This document shows, piece after piece, positions 46,542 to 57,949 of a stretch of DNA of 64,000 nt. Position 1 is the stretch's first letter. Every line of letters begins with the position of its first letter. The notes under the pieces were generated by a model. The model saw only the letters and a list, made by a program, of their open reading frames with translations, was not told the DNA's origin and did not search any database. This stretch comes from Siphonodentalium dalli (taxonomy: Eukaryota > Mollusca > Scaphopoda > Gadilida > Siphonodentaliidae). The stretch is taken from contig CP136063.1 in assembly GCA_032622095.1 (NCBI GenBank), positions 203,719,934 through 203,783,933 on the forward strand. Direction: 5' to 3'. The position numbers were made by a program, and so were the translations under genes.

Positions 46542-46753
46542 TACAGTAATGCCCTAGTAATCGAATCCTTAAACACAGCAGAATTATGGGTAACTTTTCA
46601 GGATTTATTCGGAAATATGGCTTGTTGCCATTCATCGGAAAGCTCTCCCCGAGAGCTTTCTGATGAATACCAACAAGCCATATTTCCGACTAAATCCTGA
46701 AAAGTTACCCATAATTCTGCTGTGTTTAAAGAGTTGATTACTAATAGGGCAAT
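46542..46753. mobile_element. TA-MITE, duplicate of the copy at 43669
   Basis: Same sequence and same decayed right end as 43669-43880. Confidence 0.9.
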
Positions 46754-47020
46754 TTAATCAAAATTTCAAAATCACGTGCCAAATAAGAATGGTTACCACA
46801 GTAAACGACACGCCCATATTCTAAATAGAGATGACATAACATATGACAGCAGTACTGCTCAATAATATTTATTAGCTTGTTCCAAATGCGCATAATTGCG
46901 AAAAAATCCAGCTTATTCTAATTTCGTGGCTCTGGGTTGTCCTGTTGCGGTGCTGGGTGGTATCAAAAGAGTTTTATTATGTTCATTGAATTCAGGCTGT
47001 TCGTTGAACATCTTAGCTGA

Positions 47021-47486
47021 CAGGCCTCTTAATATAGTGCCAGACATTTGCGGAATGAGGTCTCCAGAGGGTGAATACAGTGACACTACCCCACACAGCT
47101 GGCTGGAATCACTAAATTTCCCCTCTGGGAACCTCATTCTGCTTAGGTCCCATTTCCTCTGGAAAGTATATTAATTATAAAATTAATAAGATTTTTAGTT
47201 TCTTTAGAAACGTCTTTAGAAAGTTTCTTTTTTAGTTTATTTTCTCTATACCCGATAACTGGCAGATGACACAATGCATAATCGAGGTGCCCAATGGGGG
47301 CACATTGCAATCTGTGAACTTTTAATCCGTGTCTAGCTAGGTCTCCCATAACAGATGAGACCATTCAGAATGAGGTCCCTAGAGGATGAATTTGGTGATG
47401 CTAGCCAGCTGTGCAAGGTAGCATCACTAAATTCACCCTCTGGGTACCTCATTCTGCAAATGTCCGGCACCATATTTTGAGGCCTG
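47021..47486. mobile_element. GAGG-family composite element, complete
   Basis: Outer ends caggcctcttaatatagtgc and gcaccatattttgaggcctg; the truncated relative at 44152-44537 in the first duplication copy lacks the final palindrome arm. Confidence 0.8.
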
Positions 47487-47731
47487 TTAGCTAAACAACC
47501 TTAATCTTACTCCTGTTGTGTATAGTGTCTGAATGTCCCTACTAATAAAGAATGGGCCATTCCAATGTATAATGTTATGCCTGAATGGGAGAATCTATTC
47601 AGTAATTGGAGGGTTAATAGAAACGATGTGAAGTGAAAATATGTATTGTTGCCTGTTGTTGCCTGACAATTGTTTTTTTTTATATAAATATACATTTAAT
47701 ATTAAAGGGGGATTATATCCTAATTTGGTCA

Positions 47732-48135
47732 TTAACCCTTTACCCAACAAATAAACCGGCCAAAACCGGCCAAATAAAGCTTCAACAGCCTAAAATATCT
47801 TCGGTCTGTCTCAATAGAACCATACAAATATGGATATCATTGGAACCGGCTCCTTGACCACATTGTGATAGTTACAGTTATGCCCTGTGCCAATGCATTC
47901 TCTTATATATGCGAGTCGACCATAGGTCGCCTCGCATATATAAGAGAATGCATTGGCCTAAAAAAAATCTGTTTTTAACACTTTTTACCATTTTTTCTTA
48001 CATTCTTTAACAATTTTATAATTTTTAATGTGTTAAGCCAATGCATTCTCTTATATATGCGAGGCGACCTATGGTCGACTCGCATATATAAGAGAATGCA
48101 TTGGCACAGGGCCGTTCTGTTGGGTAAAGGGTTAA
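47732..48135. mobile_element. PB-MITE group C, complete
   Basis: TTAA at 47732-47735 and 48132-48135; termini CCCTTTACCCAACA and TGTTGGGTAAAGGG; two hairpin modules around tcgaccataggtcg. Same family as 4366 but without the minisatellite. Confidence 0.9.
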
Positions 48136-49116
48136 TACTCCTTTTATACTCAACATAATATATTATATGCAATAAATGAATGAATTTGAGTCCTGGATTA
48201 GTGCAAAATACACTCATGTGCACTATGAACAATGAAAACAACATGTTAATTATAATGAAAACGAGTTTATGACTCGATTCTTGAACTCATTTTCATTATA
48301 ATTACCATGTTTTTTGTTAAGTATAAAACGAGATGGTCCCACAAATAGTCAGATTTAGTGTACGTAGAGTCCCCCTTTAATCATTTTCTGTTTTGCTGTT
48401 GTTGGTTCTAGTGCTTCTTTACTTAGTCACATTATTATATGATATAGCAGTATTCATGTTTAAATATATACAGTTTACAGGGTTTCATAGTCAGACTTTC
48501 TACAGAAGATGTGCCAGTAGTTTAATAATAAAAAATTAATTGGTGCTAATTATGTTATCATCTTCAGGTCACACTGAAAATGAATAGCTGTGAAATATAT
48601 TCATGAATTGGTGCTACACAATCAAGTGAGGTGTTCAAATCTATATGCAGATAATTTTTTTCAATATTGTTATTTTCACACACCTTATATTCTTGTTAAC
48701 ATTATATATATTTATCACATAATTAGCCGGGCCCTAAACCCGGCCTCATATTTTAGTAAGACACACATGTATTATCAGCACATGCAGTGACATGAGAGCT
48801 TAGTGCAATGATGTCAATGCTGGAACTCTATTATTATGTTAATTAGAATATAATTATGATATTCGATTTGTGTTGTGTTACTTAGACTAGTGTTGACTTT
48901 GAAATGAACATGGGTGATAATGTGGTTGAACAATTTTGTCAATACAATGTATGAAAAGACACATTTAAAATGGAACTATAATTTTTCTTGCTCTTTGGTA
49001 GTGATAAGGAAATCGATGTTAATTTATTTTAACCCCAGTCATTTCAAGATCATTTTTCCTTGCTAAAATGTGATAAAAAGGATCTCAAATGCATCACAAT
49101 TCTATAAAAAAAATGA
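48136..49116. other. Intergenic, mostly unrecognised
   Basis: An inverted pair attataatgaaaacgagttt / aactcattttcattataatt lies at 48250-48303; no genes seen. Confidence 0.5.
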
Positions 49117-49507
49117 TTAACCCTTTACCCAACAGAAGGGCCCTGTGCCAATGCATTCTCTTATATATGCGAGTCGACCATAGGTCGCCTCGCATATATA
49201 AGAGAATGCATTGGCTTAACACATTAAAAATTATAAAATTGTTAAAGAATGTAAGAAAAAATGGTAAAAAGTGTTAAAAAAAGATTTTTTTTTAGGCCAA
49301 TGCATTCTCTTATATATGCGAGGCGACCTATGGTCGACTCGCATATATAAGAGAATGCATTGGCACAGGGCATAACTGTAACTATCACAATGTGGTCAAG
49401 GAGCCGATTCCAATGATATCCATATTTGTATGGTTCTATTGAGACAGACCGAAGATATTTTAGACTGTTGAAGCTTTATTTGGCCGGTTTGTTGGGTAAA
49501 GGGTTAA
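49117..49507. mobile_element. PB-MITE group C, complete, inverted relative to 47732
   Basis: TTAA at 49117-49120 and 49504-49507; nearly identical to 47732-48135 in reverse orientation. Confidence 0.9.
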
Positions 49508-50274
49508 TAAATTTCGTATCGAATTACGACTCATTAAAGATCCTCTAGATGTTATGAGCAGCGGTCTCTTATTGGTAAGATTTGTTTGTGTTTAATCAAA
49601 ATATAATTATAACCGATTGAAATAAATATATAGATTGATACCTCCTCCAGGTGTTGTGGTTAATCAAATGGGTACTGACTCAAGTGTTCCAAATAAATGT
49701 GAATACATATTTATTTATAATTTCGTCAAAATTTCCACCCTGCATGATGCTTATTTGCACATAATTGGCTCCACTGTATTTTTGTTTTGTTTACTCCCTT
49801 CATAGAAATCTATAGATTCGAGAGAAATGTACTTAAATGGAAGTAACTTGGCAAACAGTCTCTTATAAAAGCCGCTGACAATCTTATCAGATATACGTCT
49901 CCGGAACTTTGATTCAGATTTCATTTCTGTAATGATGGGATTCCCTCCATTCCATTTGGTCATGTCTCAGACTGCTGGGCGCTCTTTCATTTGTTTCGCC
50001 TTTATAGCTCATTGTAAAGCAGAATCCAATCTATACAAAAAGCCAATAACAATGATATACACTGATTCGTGGTTGGCTATATTTAAATTGTGAGATCGGA
50101 GGTCTAACAATTTTCACAATTTTCCCACACATATTGCAACACAACAAATTGTGTAATAAAGAATACAGGTGACATAGTCATAACTTGTTATTCTTATCGC
50201 AATCCGGGAGACATCATATTTGGGTATCTATCAGTCAACGATATTTATTAAAGTCTTATTTAGATTGAAGCCAA
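49508..50274. other. Intergenic, diverged dispersed repeat
   Basis: Parts of 49900-50250 (gatgggattccctccattcc, cagtcaacgatatt) recur inverted at ~60930-61165, suggesting an old dispersed repeat. No gene recognised. Confidence 0.5.
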
Positions 50275-50493
50275 TTAACCCTTCCATGGCTGGAGCTTCC
50301 TGAAATTTTGCAAAAACCCTGTGCCAATGCATTCTCCCATAGGGAGCCTCGCATAAGAGAATGCTTTGGCCTAACAATATTTACCTCGACTGTGTTAGCC
50401 AGTGCATTCTCTTATATATTCGCATATATGATAATGCTCTGGCACAGGATCTTTAATGCTGCACCAGCGCAGCTCCTGTCATGAAAGGGTTAA
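50275..50493. mobile_element. PB-MITE group A, complete
   Basis: TTAA at 50275-50278 and 50490-50493; ends CCCTTCCATGGCTGGAGC and the inverse of gctcctgtcatgaaaggg. Confidence 0.85.
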
Positions 50494-50910
50494 GCATATT
50501 GGTGTTCACCTCTTACTATTGTTTACACATTTTGCTAGATATTGGGGTGATATCTATTATCGTGTAGGTTTGGTGCAATAAAATCATGTGACTATATTCC
50601 TGCCAACTGCATCTCCACTTAAGAATTTAAATTGATGTTGATTTCCTTGTGTTCATTGAGTATGGATGCAAGTTGATCTAACGCTTTCCACGTAAAATGC
50701 CAGAACAATATGCACCCATATACTGAACGCAACATCCGCTCCTTATATTTACACTCAACAATAGTAGATTCAATGAGAATACATGGCTCGCCCGCGACAT
50801 CACATAGCGGCGATTTCAACTAACCAGTCTTGCATCCAATGTGTTCATAATGCAAATCCACTTATAGTGCAAACATAACAAAATTATAGTAATACAGTCA
50901 TGTTACAAGT

Positions 50911-51127
50911 TACAGTAATGCCCTAAATAATCAACTACTTTACCACAGCAGAATTATGGGTAACTTATCAGGATTTAGTCGGAAATATGGCTTGTTGCCA
51001 TTCATTGGAAAGCTCTCGGTGAGAGCTTTCCGACGAATGGCAACAAGCCATATTTCAGTCTAAATCCTGAAAAATCACCCATAATTCTGCCGTGGTTAAA
51101 GAGTTGATTATTTAGGGCATTAATGTA
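50911..51127. mobile_element. TA-MITE, full copy
   Basis: tacagtaatgccctaaataa to agggcattaatgta; arms carry a few private mutations (tttcagtctaa, attggaaag). Confidence 0.9.
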
Positions 51128-51769
51128 TATAGAATCTCGTCATCCCATCCAGGATACTTTCTGCAATAACTGACTTTGATAGTTAAATTCTAGCAAACTC
51201 CCAATCTCTACCAGCGGTGTCTCTTACCGATAATGTGAGAGGTTAGCAATGCTATATAGAAAGCGAGCTCTCATAGCGTCGCTAATCTCAATCACTTTAT
51301 CAGACTTTCGATGCTGTCCAAATACCAGAATTTACAAGATTCTTGTAAATTAGAGAAAATATGTGTTCAATAAAAATTTTGTCTCCGACAACACAGACTG
51401 ATCACATAATACCAGAATCGTGTTCAATCCGGTCCATAAATAATGTGTTATCCAAATAATTTTCAAATTTGCGTGGGACTATTTTTTCTACTTCGTAGTA
51501 TTATATCTCCTATTGCATTGGCATGTGAATGAATGTTCCAGAGACAACTGATGCACCCCATTGTTTTATACCATAAATTAAAGTTTCATGTTTCGCTCAT
51601 TAACTCGGTGATATTATTAGATTAATTTAATAGCAGACGGAAATTGAATTGCTATTTTGACAGAGGTGTTATCGCAAACTCCATACAGCGCCCTCTACGC
51701 TATCGCTGCGATATATCACTGCCACAATGAGTGTACTTTGCAGACGATAAATCTATTTTTAGCTCAACT
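51128..51769. other. Intergenic, nothing recognised
   Basis: AT-rich sequence without clear repeats or coding potential. Confidence 0.5.
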
Positions 51770-54230
51770 TTACTTTGTAAAGTTTGAGCTATTGCCATGG
51801 CTTGGTATCCGTCGTCCGTGTGTGCGTGTATGCGTGTGTGCGTGTGTGTGTGCGTGATGCGTCAACAATTTCCTTTAGCACGGGCTACAGTTCGTACCTT
51901 TGGTCCGATTATTATGAAATTTGTCATGGATGTTGACATTGACATGTAGATGGGAACGAGTCATTTTGGGGTCATTCGGAAAAAAAACATGGCCACCAGT
52001 GGCCATCTTGGATTTCAAAATTCAATCCATTAGCACGGGCTACAGGCTGTACCGTTCGTCTTATTGTCATGAAATTTGTCATGGATGTTAACAATGACAT
52101 GTAGATGGGAACGAGTCTTTTTTGGGTCATTCGGGCAAAAAACATGGCCGCCAGCAGCCATCTTGGATTTTACTCTTTGTATGACTAAATCCTTTAGCAC
52201 GGGCTACAGGTCGTACCTTTAGTCTGATCATCATGAAATTTGTAATGGCTGTTGAAATTAGAATGTAGATGGGAACGAGTCGTTTTGGGGTCATTCGGAC
52301 AAAAAACATGGCCACCAGCAGCCATCTTTGATTTCAAAATTTAATCCATTAGCACAGGCCACAGGTCGTACTGTTCGTCTGATCATCATTAAATTTGTCA
52401 TGGATGTTAACAATGACATGTAGATGGGAACAAGTAATTTTGGGGTCCTTCGGCCAAAAAACATGGCCGCCAGCAGCCATCTTGGATTTTACTCTTTGTA
52501 TGACTAAATTCTTTAGCACAGGCTACAGGTCGTACATTTAGTCTGATCATCATAAAATTTGTCATGGATGTTAATAATGACATGTAGATGGGAACGAGTC
52601 ATTTTGGGGTCATTTGGCCGAAAAACATGGCCGCCTTCAGCCATCTTGGATTTTACTCTTTGTATGACTAAATCATTTAGCACGGGCTACAGGTCGTACT
52701 TTTAGTCTGATCATCATAAAATTTGTCATGAATGTTAATAATGACATGTAGATGAGAACGAGTCATTTTGGGGTCATTCGGCCAAAAAACATGGCCACCA
52801 GAAGCCATCTTGGATTTTACTCTTTGTATGACTAAATCATTTAGCACGGGCTACAGGTCGTACTTTTAGTCTGATCATCATAAATTTTGTTATGGCTGTT
52901 GAAATTGTAATGTAGATGGGAACGAGTCATTTTGGGGTGATTCGGATGAAAAACATGGCCATCTTTGATTTCAAAATTCAATCCATTAGCACAGGCTACA
53001 GGTCGTACCTTTAGTCTGATCATCATGAAATTTGTCATGGATGATAACAATGACATGTAGATGGGAACGAGTCATTTTGAGGTCATTCGGCCAAAAAACA
53101 TGGCCGCCAGCAGCCATCTTGGATTTTACTCTTTGTATGACTAGATCCTTTAGCACAGGCTACAGGTCGTACCTTTAGTCTGATCATCATAAAATTTGTC
53201 ATGGATGATAACAATGACATGTAGATGGGAACGGGTCATTTTGGGGTCATTCGGCCAAAAAACATGGCCACCAGAAGCCATCTTGTTTTTTACTCTTTGT
53301 ATGACTAAATCCTTTAGCACGGACTACAGGTCGTACCTTGAGTCTGATCATCATGAAATTTTTCGTGGCTGTTGAAATTTGAATGTAGATGGGAACGAGT
53401 CATTTTTTGGGTCATTTGGATGAAAAACATGGCCGCAAGTGGCCATCTTTGATTTCAAAATTCAATCCATTAGCACAGGCTCCAGGTCGTACTGTTCGTC
53501 TGATCATCATAAAATTTATCATGGATGTTAATATTGACATGTAGATGGGAACGATTAATTTTGGGGTCATTCGGCCAAAAAACATGACCGCAGCAGCCAT
53601 CTTGGATTTTGCTCTTTGTATGACTAAATCCTTTAGCACGGGCGACAGGTCGTACCTTTAGTCTGATCATCATAAAATTTGTCATGGATGTTAGCAATGA
53701 CATGTAGATTGGAACGAGTCATTTTGAGGTCATTCGGCCAAAAAACATGGCCGCCAGCAGCCATCTTGGATTTTACTCTTTGTATGACTAAATCATTTAG
53801 CACGGGCTACAGGTCGTACTTTTAGTCTGATCATCATAAAATTTGTCCTGGATGTTAACAATGACATGTGGATGGGTACGAGTCATTTTGGGGTCATTTG
53901 TCCAAAAAACATGGCCGCCAGCAGCCATCTTGGATTTTACTCTTTGTATGACTAAATTCTTTAGCATGGGCTACAGGTCGTACCTTTAGTCTGTTCGTCA
54001 TAAAATTTGTCATGGATGTTAACGATGACATGTGGATGGGATACAATCATTTTGGGGTCATTTGGCCGAAGACATGGCCGTCAGCAGCCATCTTGGATTT
54101 TACTTTTCTCTTCATGTCTATAAACTAGTATTAGACATTCAACTTTCCACATTCCTAATCGCTCCATTGACTGTAATACATTAAATTATTCCCTTTCCAA
54201 GTTGAGCTACAGTGTCATTGACACTTTCAT
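51770..54230 (+). repeat. Helitron-like tandem array, ~164-bp unit, about 14 copies
   Basis: Begins with agtttgagctattgccatgg and a (tg)n-rich tract (51818-51857), then units with agcacgggctacaggtcgta, gtagatgggaacgagtcatt and acatggccgccagcagccat; catggcc recurs about every 155-166 bp from 51988 to 54072. Ends with ttgagctacagtgtcattga. Unique 5' end, microsatellite, tandem core and unique 3' end is the layout of Helentron-type non-autonomous elements known in bivalves. Related copies are at 17551-18250 and, inverted, ~59700-60310. Confidence 0.75.
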
Positions 54231-54638
54231 TACATATCATCGCGGAACTGTATTTAGTCACCTATTATCTTGTTTTGACCACCAAATTTTTTTTAAAGTT
54301 TGCAATAATGGTAATTCTTTCGGTATTGATAAGAACAATATGAACTGAGCCAGACATAGACAATTTTAATCCTAAAACATAAGAACTAAAAACACGTAAG
54401 AATTCCTTACCGATTAATGTCATTATGGCAGTGGTATCTCAGCGGAGCGATGGGAGATAACTCTGCCTGGAGTTTGGTGTTATCGCTATAAGTGCTTGGC
54501 AAACTCGATGCAGTATGAAGTATGACTGGTAAGCTTTTAGAGTCGCTATATGACCTGTGGGGACCGCTGGAAACTTGAGTGCTCAATATTTATATGAGTA
54601 GTGAACTTAAGTGCAGCATGCTCAATGTCAGCACAAGG
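54231..54638. other. Intergenic, nothing recognised
   Basis: No coding or repeat signal beyond the flanking elements. Confidence 0.4.
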
Positions 54639-54855
54639 TACAGTAATGCTCTAAGTAATCGACTTCTTAACCACAGCAGAATTATGGGTAACTTTTCAGG
54701 ATTTAGTCGGAAATATGGCTTGTTGCCATTCATCGGAAAGCTCTCCCTGAGAGCTTTCCGATGAATGGCAACAAGCCATATTTTGTACTAAATCCTGAAA
54801 AGTTACCCATAATTCTGCTGTGGTTAAAAAGTCGATTACTTAGAGCATTACTGTA
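54639..54855. mobile_element. TA-MITE, full copy
   Basis: tacagtaatgctctaagtaa to agagcattactgta; a compensating change (gctct/agagc) is present in both termini, so the inverted arms match each other better than the family consensus. Confidence 0.9.
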
Positions 54856-54929
54856 GGCACAGTTTGCTGATATTTTATTTAACTGCTGTCATGGATATAA
54901 CATAAAGTATGCTCCCGAGAACTGGGAGT

Positions 54930-55215
54930 ACGGGCATGAGGTTCCCATATGGTAAATATAGTGAAGACAGTGGCTAGCTTCACCAAATTAATCCTCTGGG
55001 GGAACCTCATTCTGCATTGCTAGATTTTGACACAGATGGTGATGTGTGCACATTTGGGCACCTCGATTATGCATTGTGTCATCTGCCAATTTGGGGATAT
55101 ATATAAACTAAAACAAAAAAGAAAGACACTTTCTAAAGAAGTTTCTAAAGAAACTAAAAAATGTGTTAATTTGATAATAAGGATACTTATGAGACAATGA
55201 GGCCTAAGCCAGAGA
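54930..55215. mobile_element. GAGG-family remnant
   Basis: gcatgaggttcccatatggt to gggaacctcattctgca, then an inverted internal part (cacctcgattatgcattgtg, ctaaagaagtttctaaag). Confidence 0.65.
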
Positions 55216-55380
55216 GTGAACCTGGTCACAGGTTGTTACGTCCCATGTCGCTGGGGACCAGCCTAGAAGTTTTGAATTTGATTAGGGAGAAGTGGACATT
55301 GTTGTCAGGGAGAAGTCATTATGTCCGAAGTTCAATTTTCACCCGAACATCACACTTCTATGATCTAGTAGTATGTCATA

Positions 55381-55490
55381 TACAGTAATGCTCTAAGTAA
55401 TCGACTCCTTAACCACAGCAGAATTATAGGTAACTTTTCAGGATTCAGTCGGAAATATGGCTTGTTGCCATTCATCGGAAAGCTTTCGGG
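55381..55490. mobile_element. Half TA-MITE (left arm only)
   Basis: Left arm from tacagtaatgctctaag to the centre (ggaaagctttcggg); the right arm is missing and unrelated sequence follows. Confidence 0.85.
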
Positions 55491-56046
55491 CTGGTCCCTG
55501 CATGTTGCCATGTCCGATTGTGCCCAAATTTTGACTTAGAATACGACACGCAAATTTTCAGGCCAATCGGTACAAGACGGCCTGAGATTTAACAAGTTTC
55601 CCAAAGGTTATCAATGCAATATTTTTACTGATACAATGAGTTACCTTCTCAAAAGACGAATGTGGTTTCAGCGGCATCCGTCATAAATTCCAGACAAACT
55701 CCAAGCACACTAGCACAGTTTGACGGCTTTCTTTTTATTGATCAGCGGCGACGATATTTTCCTGCATGTCATATAGTCAGCCATCTATTTTTGACAGCAA
55801 GCAACGTAAAGGGGCATATATGAGCCAGCTTTGAATATACATGTATGTAGGAAAAATGGTACACATTGGTCACATGACCAGGGGAATATCATGGGATAGG
55901 TGCCTTTGACCTCAGATGACTTAAAGGGGAACTGATAAATTTTATGATTAATAAAGAGTGCTTATTATCAGCTTAGAAAAATATGTGGGAGAATTTTTGC
56001 ACAGGGGTAACATGACACAGGATAGGTGAAGTTGTCCTCAAATTAC
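55491..56046. other. Intergenic, nothing recognised
   Basis: No open frames of note. A repeated phrase (agagtgcttattatcagctt at ~55955 and agcatttattatgagctt at ~56560) flanks the group B PB-MITE. Confidence 0.4.
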
Positions 56047-56533
56047 TTAACCTTTTCAGTGCCAGGGGTCGATCTCATCGGCCCTAATTTACGGTCTGTA
56101 AAATCGGCCCTAAAAAAATAATATTTTTTTTGTGTTTATATATATATATATATTTTTTATATATATATATATTTTTTGGGTATGCTTAAGCATGCTATAG
56201 CGAATTTAAAAACAAACCGGATAAAACCTTAGGGGTATGTTATAACTCAAAACTATCACCAAGTATTCATAGTAATAAATTTGATGCCCATGAAAAACGT
56301 AAGATTCCCTGGCACTAAACCTACAAAATAAGTCTGGCACTGAATGAGAGTAGAATATAAGAAACAATTATTAAAATTGTAAAAAATAATAACAAATGAT
56401 GAAAATTTGTTAGGCCAATGCATTCTAATATATATGCGAGGCGACCTATGGTCGACTCGCATATATAAGAGAATGCATTGGCACAGGGTATATGGGTTGA
56501 TACAAAAATTGGACTTGGCACTGAAAGGGTTAA
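56047..56533. mobile_element. PB-MITE group B with expanded interior
   Basis: TTAA at 56047-56050 and 56530-56533; ends CCTTTTCAGTGCCAGG and the inverse of cttggcactgaaaggg; interior includes (ta)n/t-run tracts at 56136-56176 and one hairpin module. Confidence 0.82.
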
Positions 56534-57168
56534 AGAGGCACTAATAATTACCAATAAAGAGCATTTATTATGAGCTTAAACTAATTCTTCACATGTTCCT
56601 GCATGTCATGTTTGTCGCCCATCATTTTTGGCAGACAATCCCCTAGTATTATGTTTAAATATATACACTATAGATATGTTCTTGAATGCTGTACACAATG
56701 GCTTTTTCTTTGAATTGAAAAATAATGGAACTTGTTCTCAACAGAATCATTTTGCCCCACCAACATCAGGTAAATCAGCAGAACCCACCAAGATCATATC
56801 AAATTGGCAGGACCACTTGACCAGGGGTGATAAACAACTAGTTGGGTTTATTAACATCTAAGAATGAAATTGACGCAGGGGCAGCGAAAGCTGTCACACA
56901 TGGGAAATTAGGGGTGGCGATCACCCATTTTATTTCTGATACAGAATGTTATCAACATGTTTGGTCCCCACATCCGGCTGTTATACATGTGATAATTTAT
57001 AAATGCAATTTACGCTGTTATAATATATAATGGACTCTTTTCATAGACCGATTTGGGGATATTATTACTACATGTATATCGTTTCTCTATTGTACACAAC
57101 ATTTGACCACATATGTAATTCCTACGCAACGACTGCAATGGAGACAGTATAAGGGTTAGCAACATAAC
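56534..57168. other. Intergenic, nothing recognised
   Basis: Short open frames (77 and 62 codons) without known similarity. Confidence 0.4.
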
Positions 57169-57940
57169 TACAGTAATGCCCTAAATATCTATTATATATT
57201 TTGGAAGATCTGTCTGTCTGTGTGTTCGCGATGAACTCGAAAACGGCCAACCCGATTTCGATGAAACTTGGTATGTGGGGGTATTTTCGGCCGTGAACGG
57301 GCATACTGTAGGCCTATTAATTTGCCCGTGCAACGTGACCTTGACATCGGGTCATTTCAAGGTCAAACGCCCGAATATCACGGGATTTTGATGAAACTTG
57401 GTATGTGGTGGTACATTCGTACGGGGAGTCTCATAAGCATATTCATTTTCCCGTGCGACGTGACCTTGAAATCGGGTCAATCAAGGTCAAATCGCCAATT
57501 TTGATGGGATTTAGACGAAATTTGATACATGGGGTTACTGTTGTCCACTGTGTGTTTTGGACGGGTCGAGTCGTGTCCCCGACCTAAAACCTTGACCTTC
57601 AAAATGATCAATTCAAGGTCAAATCGGGTAAAACCGGATGGATTTTGACGGGAACGTTTGTCGGGTACTTTTGTCCGGGCAGGGTTTTGAACTGGTCAAA
57701 TCGTGACCCCATTTGACCTTGACCTTTAAAATGGACAATTCAAGGTCAAAGCCCGGACGAAGTCGGGTCACCTTCTAGTTATATATATAAATCAACTCCT
57801 TAACCACAGCAAAATTATGGGTAATTTTTCAGGATTTAGTTGGAAATATGGCTTGTTGCCATTCATCAGAAAGCTCTCACTGAGAGCTTTCCGATGAATG
57901 GCAACAAGCCATATTTCCGACTAAATCCTGAAAAATTATA
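57169..57940. mobile_element. TA-MITE interrupted by a Helitron
   Basis: The left end tacagtaatgccctaaat (57169-57186) is separated from the rest (aatcaactccttaacc..., from 57790) by a 591-bp Helitron. The right part runs through the centre but stops at cctgaaaaatta near 57938, where a Foldback-like element begins; the outer right terminus is not seen. Confidence 0.85.
57188..57778 (+). mobile_element. Non-autonomous Helitron inserted in a TA-MITE
   Basis: Starts TC after an A (57187) and ends CTAG (57775-57778) before a T, the canonical Helitron borders with no target duplication. A hairpin (cccggac gaa gtcggg) lies just before ccttCTAG, as in Helitron 3' ends. The interior has tctgtctgtctg and about four ~125-bp tandem units around gatgaaacttggtatg and tcaaggtcaaa. 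No Rep/helicase is encoded. Confidence 0.85.
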
Positions 57941-57949
57941 AAAGGTCGT

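Larger units (their letters stand above)
44538..47403. repeat. Segmental duplication, second copy with extra 1.0-kb middle segment
   Basis: A' (44538-45006) follows block B directly, proving a head-to-tail tandem duplication. Then come ~1.0 kb (45007-46020) not in the first copy, and B' (~46021-47403). The middle segment holds a complete group A PB-MITE and GAGG repeat parts. B' starts within a complete palindrome, whereas B starts at the middle of the same palindrome, so the first copy is probably the deleted form. Confidence 0.9.
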
